NCBI GenBank assembly: GCA_947305775.1
Contig: CAMZEN010000002.1
Location: 51,640-115,639, forward strand
Origin: an uncultured Verrucomicrobiota bacterium
GTDB lineage: Bacteria; Verrucomicrobiota; Kiritimatiellia; RFP12; UBA1067
Reading direction: 5' to 3'
Length of the DNA stretch: 64,000 nt
Below the pieces are notes generated by a model that was given only the letters and a program-made list of their open reading frames with translations, did no database searches and was not told where the DNA came from. The translations under genes and the position numbers were made by a program. Below are positions 42,401-48,713 of the stretch, one piece after another (the stretch's first letter is position 1; every line of letters starts with the position of its first letter).

Positions 42401-45400
42401 CCTGCAAGTTGCAAGATGGCAGAGGTGTTCATCAACGAGGGCACGTCCTACGAGGGACGTCTCTCGGTGAAGGTCGAGCATCCTATGGCTGCCCTCGGCG
42501 CGAAGCTGACGGTCGCGGCCTACGAGAAGGCTGACCTTGTGAACCCGGTTGCCGTGAAGAGCGGTTGCGCAGCAGGTCAAACTGTGGAGATCGAGGGTCT
42601 CCGTCCAGATGCGAGCTACTACGTCGCTGCGTGGTACGTAAACGATGCGGACGACGGTCGCGGCTCGGAGAAGCGCAGGATGCCTTATGACACCTGGGGT
42701 TACCTCTGCAACATTAACGTCACGAACGCCACTCAGATCGCCAGGAATATGGTCTTTGACCCGGTTGCGGTAGCTGCGGTTGTGATGCCTGTCGAGACAA
42801 ACACGATCTGGCTGCAGGACACCGACTGGAACGACAACGGCATTGTCGACCGCGAGGAGGACTTCCGCTCAATCGACGGCGTATACTCGCGCTCGGTAGA
42901 CCCTGTCTACGGTTTTGATGTCGCGGGTGCTGAGGAAACCGAGATCTTCAGCGACGTGAAGGAGGACGACGCGTTCGCGTACGCGGAGGTGCCGTTCTAC
43001 TGCGTGATGGCTGAAGTCGATGGCGTGCAGAAGTGGTTCGCCGTGACTGATCTCGCAGCCGAGACCCTCTCCGACAAGGTGACGCCCGGCATTCCTGTCG
43101 GCGCCTCGCTCAAGGACCTCGTCTCTCTCAAGACGACCTACCTCTACGATTACGGCAAGTCGAACGCCAAGCGCCTCGCTCTCGGTACGAACGTGGTATA
43201 TTCTGGAGAGGCCAAGGTGATCAAGGTCGTCGAGGACAAGGCTTTGATCCTGGTCCATGGTCAGGTCTACGACCACTTCAGCTTCGATCAGAACACGGCT
43301 AACGGCCGCATCGACAGGTCGGCATGGGTGAACACGCGTGCGTTCACGAGCGCGGACAAGGTGTTCGTCACGAACTACCTGGCGAACGTCCTTGGCGTCG
43401 CTGACGCATGGCAGTACGATCTCCCGATCGAATACCCCGACGCTGACGTTGTCGCGGACGGTCACGGTGATGGAGTCCTAGACGGCTGGGAGCTCTACGT
43501 CAAGCACAGCCCATGGGACTACAATGATCGCACATCCGACGTTGATGGCGACGGTCTCGACCTGCTCCACGAGTACGATGGCGGCGTTGAGCCGACCGAT
43601 CCGTGGAACGGCGACTCTGATGGCGACGGCATTGGCGACAAGGCGTCTAGGGACTACATGTTCAAGTACGGCGGTGATGGCGCTGGCAAGAGCGGATACC
43701 GTGGCGATGCCGACAACGACCAGCTGTCAAACTTCATGGAGTATCTTATCTCCGGACTTGACGGTTTCCCGGAGATCGACCCCGAGGCTGACCTAGACGC
43801 ATCGGCGATGTCGACTTTCGCGAAGGACAAGAAGCAGCTCGTTCCCGACTACTTCCTGCCGCACGGCAAGCTGTACCTCGGCGAAATATTCACCGACCAC
43901 GACATGATCGAAGACTGGTGGGAGGACGAGCAGCCCGTAGAGGTCAACGTCGGCGGTGCGCGCGTCGCCAACTACTCGCGCTACAGCTTCGACGCGGCTT
44001 ACGACACGGATGGCGACGGCTGGAGCAACTGGGCCGAGGCTCGAATGGCGATCGCCCGCGGCAAGGTTGCGGTGACAACCGTGACGACCAACACAGTCGG
44101 AGGCGTGACGACCGTCGAGACGAACACTGTCGAGAAGTACGTCTATGACCAGAACGGAGCGATCACCCCGACGATCCAGGCCGTGTTCCGCTACAACGGC
44201 GACAAGACAGGCGTCAGCTCGACCGATACCCTCGTTGTGAAGGCATGGACGACGGCGAGGGCAACGCTCGGTGAATGCGATGCTGCGTGGGTGGTGCCGG
44301 TCGGTAACCTTGCGACGGACGGCAGCATAAGCGTAACGCTCGAAAAGCCGACCTATGGCACGTTGCGCGAAGGCAGCAACATGTTTGAGGCCTACATCGT
44401 TGATGGCACGGTCGAATCCGTGACTGACTACACGGTAGGCAAGCCATATGGCGTTGCGACGGATGTAACGGTCAACTACCTGAGAGGTGAGCCTTTCACG
44501 CTGGAACTCACGAACATCGATCCAACCACGATGCGTGTCGACCTTTCGAAGGCCCTTGCGATTCAGCGGGAGTACGCCGCGACACTCGCGACGAGGGACA
44601 GCGAATGGTGGACCAGGTACAACAGCGGCAACTCTGAAGCGAAGAGCTGGTACAACACGCAGATAGCCGAGGCGTTCAACAGGATGGCCACCGAAAGCAC
44701 TGATCGCAGAACAGTCAGGGCAGGCTACGCCACATTGTATTGCCCCAAGTACTGCGGCACGAACCTGACGTTCGCCGTATCAAACACAGTACACGTCTGG
44801 TTCACGCAGATGCTTATCAACGGGCAGATTCCTGCGCGCTACTACAAGACCGAGATATTCGACAAGGAGATGGACCTCGGAAGGCGCTCCATTCTCACCG
44901 AGGCCGATCTGCTTGCAAGCGGCGAGTACGATTTGGGCTGGAACACTCTGCCAGACTCTGTTGGGCCAATCAGTATGTTGAGCGTAACATCAGCTGTTTT
45001 TGGCGTTGTGATCGATGCTGCGCCGAGCAATTACCTTGCTGAGAACAACTTGCTGCTGGTGGAGATCGAGAACCACTATGAAGAGGGTGATGCGCAGTCT
45101 CCGGCGAAGTGCTTGAGTGCGACGGTCACGGCCGGCCAGCCCACGTTCGAATGGAGGCATGACAACACGATCCTCAAGCCCTATCCGGCATTTAGGCTGA
45201 AGGTCTGGGCGAAGGAGGGCAACAAGCTTGTCTACGACTCCTATGTCCAGCGCGCACCTGCACGCAACGCCAATGGCGTCTACCGCTGGACCGCTCCTCT
45301 GTGGGTAGGTTCCATGACGACACAAGGCCAAGTGTTCGATGCCGACAAGGACTATATCTGGAGCGTTTCGATGCTTGACGCAAAGTTCCAGGATCCGTTG

Positions 45401-46471
45401 CCTGCGAACGGAATTTGCAAGGGAGAGTTTCACGTCGCTGATGTCGCAGACGCCGCAGGACTGTCCGACTACGGCACGATAGCCGTCGCAGTCAAGTACA
45501 TGGGACCGGGCAGCGTAAAGGTAAGCGGCAAGACCGGCATCATTCGCGTCGAGGCATACGAACAGCCCGATTTCTCGGGAATGCCTGTGGCCGCCTCGTA
45601 CGTTCTCAACAAGGACACGCTTGCGAGCATCGACAAGATCGCCATGAATGCGCTCCTTAGGGGGCTCCCGAAGGGCAATGCGTACTATGTGCTCGCATAC
45701 CTCGACTCTAACGGCGACGGCAAGCGTCAGGCCTGGGAGAGCTGGGGCTACGGCTGCTACGTCGGCGATCCTGAGCGCCGCGACGTCTATACGCCTCGCG
45801 CCTATGGCGTGGCCCTTACGCCTGCTGATGACCTCAACACGCCTACATGCGTCATCTACCTTGAGGACTGCGACACCAACAACAACAAGCTCCCCGACGT
45901 GCTTGAGCTCAAGGACAACAACTTCTCGCCATCGTCATCGCCGAGTGCCGAATCGCCCTACATCGTCACCGTTTCCGCTACAGGCGAGAGGGGAGCTCTC
46001 AACGTGTTCAGCGCCGTCGAGCCCGACGTGGTGTCGTTGCCGTACTACTCGACGCTTGTCGAGATGGAGAACGGTGGATTGATTTCGTCGCCCTCGTTGG
46101 CTCTTGCGATGTCCGGCATATCGGTGGCGTCGCTGAATGTCGAGCCCAAGGTGACCATCCTGTCGTTCACCTCTACTGAAGGCGTCGTGATTGAGGTGGA
46201 TCCGCGCGCGGTAGTCGACGGCAGTACCCTCGTAACGAGTGCAGTGAGTGTCGATGTGAAGCTTAAGTTCACGTTCGAGTGGACACCGAATCTGGCGACC
46301 GCCTGGACCGAATTGCCTCAGACCACAGGCACTATATCGCTCACCGAAAAGAGGACATTTGCGGCCAATGATCCGGTTCTCGCGCCTGTGAACGAAAAGA
46401 TCAAGAAGATATCCGCAGATTATCCGACGGCGTTTTTCCGCCTGAAGAGCGTCGAGGTGGTGAACAATTAA
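27488..46471 (+). CDS. giant secreted protein 2: thrombospondin-type-3, Ig-like and LamG domains (about 6327 aa)
   Basis: The start at 27488 gives the signal peptide MKKKILLPIIGLLSFAATAADP, has GGG six bases upstream and lies just after the promoter; in-frame ATGs at 27437 and 27469 are less likely. N-terminal third: Calx-beta-like (around residues 260-380) and cadherin/PKD-like Ig domains (DKDGGASNEYSFSFTV near 880, DKDGG again near 1120). From about residue 1676 on there are some twenty calcium-binding TSP3-type loops (DTDGDGFSDGYE, DTDADGVPDGWE, DTDGDGLPDVDE and others). A LamG domain lies near 2780-2980 (FTVEAWVRPEN, EWTHLAATFDGYNFSLYMNGEL). Roughly residues 3460-6200 contain a long repeated architecture. 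The end, YPTAFFRLKSVEVVNN, resembles the terminal FY-type strand of the 737-aa protein. A calcium-stiffened surface stalk or adhesin is likely by domain content; no enzyme motif was found. Confidence 0.87.
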   Translation: MKKKILLPIIGLLSFAATAADPAHILEIKPWYSDGTQGYVTNYSYSAENPAQGGEKLWFVIRLLNNGWSTGTPPSTAWTYPTYSGTLFSKDSAAWVASAPKIGIVVSGRTVGATIEAIASDTILNMKPGTNSGYITDIVCSYTVQPGDFALPIRLAADGKGTPIDRTETMGGFTPFIINGNLWQWTFPGGTDEIVWEWAAPTGVLSTYTNVPEGGKRTTDYDLTGAGMFVKTVDFTNRGNEVSLPRWYAAGTCWRGVHENSPDAEPSFATLTLTGVSTKEVTLYVWSENDNVIKMGSGEGVTMKSKDGLSITNSIVYTVTFAAGETTKSLPLQAVGLEGAGTNLVLSEFKGFRTLDDGTPEEDYLTIPVAVIEKKKPSVKVQTTTDRFAVPADPDAWVTPVGSVTLTISGGYETVNDTLTVTLTPSIVDGTPGWSNYVHIASDGTSWTKDGPLVFTYNKSGPSTNDRKFANGEDITETVYVYGLGADRHTSVGGVRITPVLDDAAAASDYFQAPTALDIYLMPEDPVVSGVNAEADGNFKRRFDIQISDNHKNTIDDRGYTISYMVSNTVTGAVLTDFAPMDGKWKLDGNRMLVSVVDSTTKPEINYTPGRYVTVFRVATPEGDRYSTRVLTATDSVEVNVAEPARSSAVIVLDDGTTADTGKYDESDDTVIPVKVVLSAAYPAANVWAFLAPVAGSGTAERSAGNIVTNAATSIGMLIAQGELESELGGLQIVDGKGGTGSALSYDIVLCTESQFDPGKLIQNYQSRTLRITANNVAPAISDVMLNGIGTAEFDNHYFTQLIPVGRTNSIKPNITDVAADIKGNMVITLNARCETGDILTPMTITNTTETMTAEFKNVVFNTEGRWTVKVKATDKDGGASNEYSFSFTVKEPNIGIGNESNYFEDYFENDTGAVLPISLSFFDTATNQIVVKVTVKAPSGTNPGRFVLADTYRKDIEGYPALAENEYYVPFKTAKTENLRIVDMDGTDRSSDAGFEIKAEVVTEGLNTAYSNVSKVAYVRNVSPEFSDSVIPQNTETNAFPVGRELTLSVATKYEAKSDLTNQWTAVDLAGASVTTNGVRIAISGCVNADVFFIADAGSYKFRPEFDNSSYGVQTVMMTIEDKDGGSGEALVYYFEVPLSKALVTAANGPGSGTTSIPISSRYARQKGVGEGHVYVSDASFEKAENFALKWNCARSSTVTAYAFGYAFGYVDVTRDDGTLDVVDGKAYDIAINAYGNRAQGSGNPAEPYEYSDVRNRDSYFYGWIQSTEPGGNEYTIAVNPEVGNKRYATTRIDLPSEANKDGAGYAETYAEAVFSKEYKESDNMGDINEDGVPDYFAILDYANGRLAEPDGQGSELGAVNALNDDEDYLPGGSQITGANFIPGDTSGWSTRGAPFTARMEIRGFGGADESEGANSTVYGGLNYGMFKFGDELKHGWISDLDLTQNEKISLLKHVFARRDAILNRRYTQRPGVNKFDGGDWNVVTNVLATLISSDTSYYENGSDARKAYIPGFEDKVPSNADGSPKDPAIIIDGWNEGLGHKTFVIVTNVVNAVASQPELYPAVTNVTTNVCWVSESYATASLVPRAITNTVQIVTNIYTEGTTVKTNLFWRTPYDRITIADVNVNEWLDRKASESAFYESQAAARAYIDHIWGHYLNRDTSEWGWTCENRTDPTIDDTDGDGFSDGYEYYIWYSAVVGFNGNTLSGYKIDLSDRDSRGIPITSAEIASLYNPNVEGSIKRDTDEDGIADFEEMVIGTNPFHWDTDGDGLSDGYELTYNMDPLSASGEHGCDMNLDGDFMAFVDVADNNTREELAHLLKYKYIYTATNGTVWAFSTNVVDEIRYIAQRYPTQKVFELRNVTAFKVGKYGVTKYTDKEGVTKYYDDYYIPATEELDKLLAFLDPSATSYEFDSAWTNASTFAINPKAGSVTLRDEKRANDPEPPAVAMGLFHHQVHNAFGFDPRTGWYSSGNGLSKTARWKNGLNAVVPGGAAQNTTAFKARYEYTLPKYLSIVNSDMAWVPTNPGVPFETTSENEDGTIEHRMTQHGADTDADGVPDGWELYIGVDPGTAFTSDDETTYNRIRDIDKVDGLTLAYEFAGTDSCGVYSECASIYKNHPSQDTGTMKNWYNKFFPTNPRESDSDGDSISDGAEGKSWRGEFVINRIPQTEDGSVSINYFSIYGSPSDDGTTSIRGGGYNPCTIDTDSDGLPDPWERQFTGVLFNGTEISDSEDYDVFYASAAGQIDERVRKDIKAALVAYDIPTNVLAGAEFYHILMGMDGTVADASTSTLLGASDLDWDGDGLQNWQEYMVQAMRLFRYDDDKTPLLGLDCPSVAADGEKQGKWNVDNGFLQISYTEPFTDVQLEFIDEELGYHNFAVWAQRTENYMKDLGYFIDPPMAWDHARNTLKQKYMLPPANIRYYTFAKGSSQATDGNGNAIYTYELAGKQYEFTNNVSGVVNSSGNALVGGRLRKLTAKMVDNSALAMDAYTVSPGKYFSTDPRRWDTDADGMDDYYELFHGLNPILGEVAREAGMNGKYVRGKDVIATATAGKVSPGNNAWIGWSNEEAPVYDPIRYPWLMGAGECDADSDGLRNSEESLLANATSPNAMHTDPTPLWMTDVSVKTRTSKIFRTTTTPVMEDDGYGNQVQLWDYNSETGEEYPVYETITVNTDQTVKFVDTPSYAALFYRNELKGTGVNNVSEMSALPYGGWHLSSSDYAFSFEQNEGYDTDNDWRSDSAELQNSAEPTSDPLDFADPQRRQSVWFGGPEDQGMLVSREESKRSTGGVDLFKQFTVEAWVRPENPVSGKEQYIVSRAVYCNASSVINTNAQVRLDFALGINTNGCAFGELMNSVDAEYRKIGTEIPQDEWTHLAATFDGYNFSLYMNGELVDSGVTTLISANGTTAILQNPHFSRMEGGAYSQDPSIMAVGARPVGETIFNVANVSSATGWSDIATDFFKGSVDEVRCWDGARTADEIKADYRTRYTPERAKENRIAVYNAYVNGASRNDTAGRSTLPPELIHHYDFSTLAGANDADYVQKVPAGFGSRLLASVCCPTNGMPVDSSLVKVGWWSRVVGNANIGSKVYVSTNVVPWVEDTVAHLPKLCGSVADSVFWSENFAGYVPAEDNGLSTYLFPNTMNPYTVVEDLNEYSYLRSKLAKVSNTTNETANAYPELSLMTEGTIFGRFYYDNRRGFSGNSDLIPLGSAFAKRLAEYWDGIGPEDAWAITSSAGEDDGDPDDTGIPEWARLNGFDTYAKYKSALYDGLLPTNADDYTGSPYKTFAGSAEFADTNGNNIPDWWEIFFGIMGCDPNEDLDNDGLSTYQEYFISFGDWSVCSTQPITLGDRQQKNIGMPFLDPTDAYSTGDAVIDYFLKPDFTLVVDPSIVKDSYLGEIVADHDFIEDGLETQYSTVAPDGKLYANRYVWDALRDADGDGWGNWSEVRAGTRPNSVSALDVDGNTDADYPQPVVALTVSYNGSDRFDAPIMVQAWSEKYAAGQPDAAWQIGESAAEGEASASDGDAEGSVTMNTRYLGFNTGDVRTFYIGPGKVVPGTVSVKFKDPEWMLYHYSYGSDGTRTFYGGERHSLRDATWQGNVRDKADKNDPSMGKIYYSGTVTDDPADSNVVERVVGSINYSTGEVTLDFSVLNNTIYFVGSISSAATVSSDNVVSIVNMSESYVQIAWSSGKTEIGTHSTYYLGAPNATAKVPSLGRLREGAATFIVFSDSNGDGAYTEGEPLGVAKHVMVGWDKVSDLVVELSETSRSADRFVVDAITNGVAKTRIKVMRTAVNGVSVMPRVVYARTLDFTSARLFTEADFMAEGDFDFDWKRLVSDAETLAEIPAADIRTVEYKVYLGSDEGPVHAFTRTFAAVNAAPFATATYAGGDYLVRSARPTLQWSGSDGGTAFALQIAKDEAFGEVVYATTNFMPAATEGGYAFKPEAYVGEALEDGSNYWWRVASLNAKFREPLWSEPAEFKTAVNSDSVDTGYGRLGVEVRYFGPSDADLANVVVGVYESADFAGAPVARLRLAGDGKTTSLTNDLSRAFEEVSPNATFDGIAPGRYYVMAWIDVNTNGVRDAWESWGYVNKVATGASDLWTPVATEVVSTKAALPTALLVMEDTDANQNAIPDCLDDQGVWATFGRTADELLDTDGDGLPDVDEDGAYGTDPYMWDTDGDGMPDGWELLFGRTDPLTADADYAADGDVMAYAVTNLTVITTWDGVDPYSATNVYVVVDEDASVRAGDDAGAIVNLCAVYDYGGKYALGKPTSASGRVYAVDGNAEVVLVHGLVYDFFGFNPATANPAAVTFDGSNYVYGVNTKPFTALDKYLVVRYLESLDLVDEVDMNTNRLWAAYTLKPGDVDNDKDGVADGWELYVGASPWEFADRDSDGDGDGLPLVDEFNSGNEPFDPGNQYSVYENFLAAKLLLPGTAQFSDAEARRFSVSEADVNNDDDNDQLTNLQEIQAYYYDKAALADIDPAMAWSDGATPDYFRAAGSTYLGLLFNGGEFIEPAVRSDLGLDNTFGLGTRDMFQSGWDVWSIVRYSANKSATIDEHTAYVNYFSKYLSIRYGDAYSGTTEEDAIKFHNEKKKHDHSEIEECVACVGGLEYIKEYIKQHQTSTLDNSDCEIPAPKINLLLRYAGNATQPLVVEAYQINSAYPEYGEQMTARWSQDVLFDSGVSRTELEVPGRGSVKQGLTRFVAYFDIDGIEGLSAGDTSGSATAEVGYLGCDLTIALGEANPALPAISLSDGTNVVSTLALVRSAINGKPLYNSAKGVFIVQFPNNAAREALYPDEYDTGSYIGVDPTLYMLDNIDEVESVTYEVLRLQADEVSGLSVSNLNNYVVIRRIETDGEISVVSNMVSQVRNETVTFRYSLERDVAESIACSGSTADDFTFTFTVPTDTANTKFWLNVQADGAANATLIGGTKGFILSDIRDGVVVLDKYWFEANQVTIPTGLVRFGVILGNDKFGKPAEPASCKMAEVFINEGTSYEGRLSVKVEHPMAALGAKLTVAAYEKADLVNPVAVKSGCAAGQTVEIEGLRPDASYYVAAWYVNDADDGRGSEKRRMPYDTWGYLCNINVTNATQIARNMVFDPVAVAAVVMPVETNTIWLQDTDWNDNGIVDREEDFRSIDGVYSRSVDPVYGFDVAGAEETEIFSDVKEDDAFAYAEVPFYCVMAEVDGVQKWFAVTDLAAETLSDKVTPGIPVGASLKDLVSLKTTYLYDYGKSNAKRLALGTNVVYSGEAKVIKVVEDKALILVHGQVYDHFSFDQNTANGRIDRSAWVNTRAFTSADKVFVTNYLANVLGVADAWQYDLPIEYPDADVVADGHGDGVLDGWELYVKHSPWDYNDRTSDVDGDGLDLLHEYDGGVEPTDPWNGDSDGDGIGDKASRDYMFKYGGDGAGKSGYRGDADNDQLSNFMEYLISGLDGFPEIDPEADLDASAMSTFAKDKKQLVPDYFLPHGKLYLGEIFTDHDMIEDWWEDEQPVEVNVGGARVANYSRYSFDAAYDTDGDGWSNWAEARMAIARGKVAVTTVTTNTVGGVTTVETNTVEKYVYDQNGAITPTIQAVFRYNGDKTGVSSTDTLVVKAWTTARATLGECDAAWVVPVGNLATDGSISVTLEKPTYGTLREGSNMFEAYIVDGTVESVTDYTVGKPYGVATDVTVNYLRGEPFTLELTNIDPTTMRVDLSKALAIQREYAATLATRDSEWWTRYNSGNSEAKSWYNTQIAEAFNRMATESTDRRTVRAGYATLYCPKYCGTNLTFAVSNTVHVWFTQMLINGQIPARYYKTEIFDKEMDLGRRSILTEADLLASGEYDLGWNTLPDSVGPISMLSVTSAVFGVVIDAAPSNYLAENNLLLVEIENHYEEGDAQSPAKCLSATVTAGQPTFEWRHDNTILKPYPAFRLKVWAKEGNKLVYDSYVQRAPARNANGVYRWTAPLWVGSMTTQGQVFDADKDYIWSVSMLDAKFQDPLPANGICKGEFHVADVADAAGLSDYGTIAVAVKYMGPGSVKVSGKTGIIRVEAYEQPDFSGMPVAASYVLNKDTLASIDKIAMNALLRGLPKGNAYYVLAYLDSNGDGKRQAWESWGYGCYVGDPERRDVYTPRAYGVALTPADDLNTPTCVIYLEDCDTNNNKLPDVLELKDNNFSPSSSPSAESPYIVTVSATGERGALNVFSAVEPDVVSLPYYSTLVEMENGGLISSPSLALAMSGISVASLNVEPKVTILSFTSTEGVVIEVDPRAVVDGSTLVTSAVSVDVKLKFTFEWTPNLATAWTELPQTTGTISLTEKRTFAANDPVLAPVNEKIKKISADYPTAFFRLKSVEVVNN
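37880..46000 (+). repeat. long-period protein repeats within giant protein 2
   Basis: Recurring landmarks: PVVALTVSYNG (about 37,890), PKINLLLRYAG (41,370), PTIQAVFRYNG (44,168); MAWIDVNTNGVRDAWESWGY (39,676), a relative ending YDTWGY (42,625), LAYLDSNGDGKRQAWESWGY (45,690); then MEDTDANQNAIPD, LQDTDWNDNGIVD and LEDCDTNNNKLPD. Spacing is about 2.9-3.5 kb, so the C-terminal half is built from roughly 1000-residue super-repeats. Confidence 0.75.
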
Positions 46472-46494
46472 GCAACGCAAAACGGGAAAAGAAA

Positions 46495-47631
46495 ATGAAG
46501 AAAGCCATAAAGAAGGTTCTGGTCGTAAATTCGGGCTCTAGCTCGCTCAAGTACCAACTGTTCGACATGACGACGGAGACCCGCCTCGCCAAGGGGCTCG
46601 TCGAGCGCATAGGCGCGGGCGGTCCGGCAAACCACGCCGAGGCCCTCAAGCAGGTCGTCGCCGACCTAGGCCACCCCAAAGACATTGACGCCATCGGGCA
46701 TCGCGTACTGCATGGCGCAGAGGTCTTCAAGGACTCCGTAAAGGTTGATGCCAAGGTGCTTGCGAAGCTCGACAAGCTCGTCAAGTTCGGTCCGTTGCAC
46801 ATGCCGGCCAACATTGGCGGAATCCGCGCTTGCCAGCAGATATTCAAGGGCGTCCCGAACGTCGCCGTGTTCGACACGGCCTTCCACCAGACAATGCCCG
46901 ACTGCGCTGCGATGTACGCAATCGATCCGAAGTACTACAAGAAGATGGGCATCCGCAAGTACGGCTTCCACGGCACAAGCCACAAGTTCGTGACGCAGGC
47001 GGCAGCGGCGTTCCTCAAGAAGCCCGTCGACAAGGTTAACCTCGTAACCTGCCATCTCGGCAACGGCTCGTCGCTCGCGGCGATCAAGGGCGGGCAGGTA
47101 GTCGATACCACCATGGGTCTCACCCCGCTCGCCGGTCTCGTGATGGGTACGCGCTGCGGCGACATTGACGCGGCTGCCGTGCTCGCCATCATGGAGGCCG
47201 AGAAGAAGACCCCGGCAGAGATGGACAAGCTCCTCAACAAGCAGTCGGGCCTTCAGGCGCTTTCGGGCGTTCCCGGCGGAGACTGCCGCGATATCGTGGC
47301 CAAGGCGGAGAAGGGCGACAAGGGCGCGGAGCTTGCGCTTGAGATGCTTGGCTACCGAACGGCCCTCTACATCGGCGCCTACAACACGATCATCGGCGGC
47401 GCCGACGCGATCATCATGACCGGCGGCATCGGCGAGAACTCGTCCGAGGCGCGCGAGCGCATAATCGGCCGCCTTGGGGCGCTAGGCATCAAGCTCGACA
47501 AGAAGGTCAACGCAAAGACGCGCGGCGTTGTGGCGGTGCTCTCCACGAAGGACTCGAAGATTCCTGTCGTGGTCCTGCCGACCAACGAGGAGCTTATGAT
47601 CGCCAAGGATACAGTCAAGGTTCTAGGCTAA
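46495..47631 (+). CDS. ackA: acetate kinase
   Basis: Interconverts acetyl phosphate + ADP and acetate + ATP, the energy-yielding end of acetate fermentation. The 378-residue product has the ASKHA-fold N-terminal VVNSGSSSLKYQLFD, HRVLHG (Arg70), FDTAFHQTMP (Asp127, catalytic), YGFHGTSHKFV, HLGNGSS, MGLTPLAGLVMGTRCGDID and GGIGENSSEARE. TNEELMIA near the end supplies the magnesium-binding Glu. It starts only 23 bases after the giant gene with no terminator or promoter that I can see between them, so it may be transcribed from far upstream or from a promoter inside the giant gene. pta follows 14 bases later. Confidence 0.97.
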   Translation: MKKAIKKVLVVNSGSSSLKYQLFDMTTETRLAKGLVERIGAGGPANHAEALKQVVADLGHPKDIDAIGHRVLHGAEVFKDSVKVDAKVLAKLDKLVKFGPLHMPANIGGIRACQQIFKGVPNVAVFDTAFHQTMPDCAAMYAIDPKYYKKMGIRKYGFHGTSHKFVTQAAAAFLKKPVDKVNLVTCHLGNGSSLAAIKGGQVVDTTMGLTPLAGLVMGTRCGDIDAAAVLAIMEAEKKTPAEMDKLLNKQSGLQALSGVPGGDCRDIVAKAEKGDKGAELALEMLGYRTALYIGAYNTIIGGADAIIMTGGIGENSSEARERIIGRLGALGIKLDKKVNAKTRGVVAVLSTKDSKIPVVVLPTNEELMIAKDTVKVLG

Positions 47632-47645
47632 GGGGGACAAGGGAA

Positions 47646-48683
47646 ATGGACGCAATCAAGAAGATTATCGAGAAGGCATCGGCGCTCAACGGCACTGTCG
47701 TTCTGCCCGAAGGCATGGATGCGCGCGTCATAACGGCCGCATGCGCATGCGTCGACCGGAAGATCTGCACGCCCGTCGTGCTCGGCACTCCCGAGGAAAT
47801 CGCCGTCGCCGAGGCTTCGGCCGGCCTTAGCCTTGCGGCTCGCGGAATCAAGACCATCGACTACACACAGGGCGACGCCGAGCTCGAGGTTGCGTACCTC
47901 GAGGCGTGGAACGCCAAAGAGTCGAAGAAGCCCGCCGAGAAGCAGAAGATCATCGATCTCGCCACCGCCGAGAAGACCCTTCGCACGAAGCGCATATACT
48001 TTGGCGGAATGATGGTCAATCTGGGCCGCGTCAACGGTCTTGTGGCAGGCTCCATCGCCTCCACCGGCGACATGCTGCGCGCCGCGTTCCACACGCTTGG
48101 TACACAGAAGGGCGTAAAGACCGCAAGCTCCTGCTTTATCATGGACCTCAAGCGTCCGACGCCTTCGGGCGACAGCGTGCTCGCCTTCGGCGACTGCGCC
48201 GTGATACCCAATCCGACTGCCGAGCAGCTCGTCGACATCGGTCTTGCCACCGCCCAGACCTACCGCGACCTGACCGGCAACGAGCCGCGAGTCGCGTATC
48301 TGTCGTTCTCCACCAAGGGATCTGCCGCGGGCGACTTGGTCGAGAAGGTGCAGAAGGCCGTTGAGCTTGCGCGTCCGCGTTTCGCCGAGGCCGGCGTCAA
48401 GATGGACGGCGAGCTTCAGTTCGACGCGGCGATAGTCCCCGCCGTCGGGCAGCTGAAGAACCCCAAAGGCGACATCCAGGGCAATGCCAACGTCTTCATA
48501 TTCCCCGATCTTCAGGCCGGCAACATCGGCTACAAGATCGCCCAGCGTCTTGGCGAGGCCGACGCCATCGGCCCCAACCTGCAGGGGCTTGCGAAGGCAA
48601 TGAACGACCTTTCCCGCGGATGTTCGGCTGAGGATATCGTGGGTACGATCTGCGTCACGCTTCTCCAGAGCCAGACCAAGTGA
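47646..48683 (+). CDS. pta: phosphate acetyltransferase
   Basis: Converts acetyl-CoA + phosphate to acetyl phosphate, feeding AckA. At 345 residues it is the short, single-domain Pta type without the N-terminal DRTGG region of E. coli. Signatures include VVLPEGMDARVITAA at the start, MMVNLGRVNGLVAGSIASTGDMLRAAF, VAYLSFSTKGSA, ELQFDAAIVPAV and NVFIFPDLQAGNIGYKIAQRLG, all in the usual order. The ribosome binding region is GGGGGACAAGGG. It forms a tight pair with ackA, the classical arrangement. Confidence 0.96.
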   Translation: MDAIKKIIEKASALNGTVVLPEGMDARVITAACACVDRKICTPVVLGTPEEIAVAEASAGLSLAARGIKTIDYTQGDAELEVAYLEAWNAKESKKPAEKQKIIDLATAEKTLRTKRIYFGGMMVNLGRVNGLVAGSIASTGDMLRAAFHTLGTQKGVKTASSCFIMDLKRPTPSGDSVLAFGDCAVIPNPTAEQLVDIGLATAQTYRDLTGNEPRVAYLSFSTKGSAAGDLVEKVQKAVELARPRFAEAGVKMDGELQFDAAIVPAVGQLKNPKGDIQGNANVFIFPDLQAGNIGYKIAQRLGEADAIGPNLQGLAKAMNDLSRGCSAEDIVGTICVTLLQSQTK

Positions 48684-48713
48684 CCTCAAAGGGAAAAGGA
48701 ACGCAAAGCCAAG

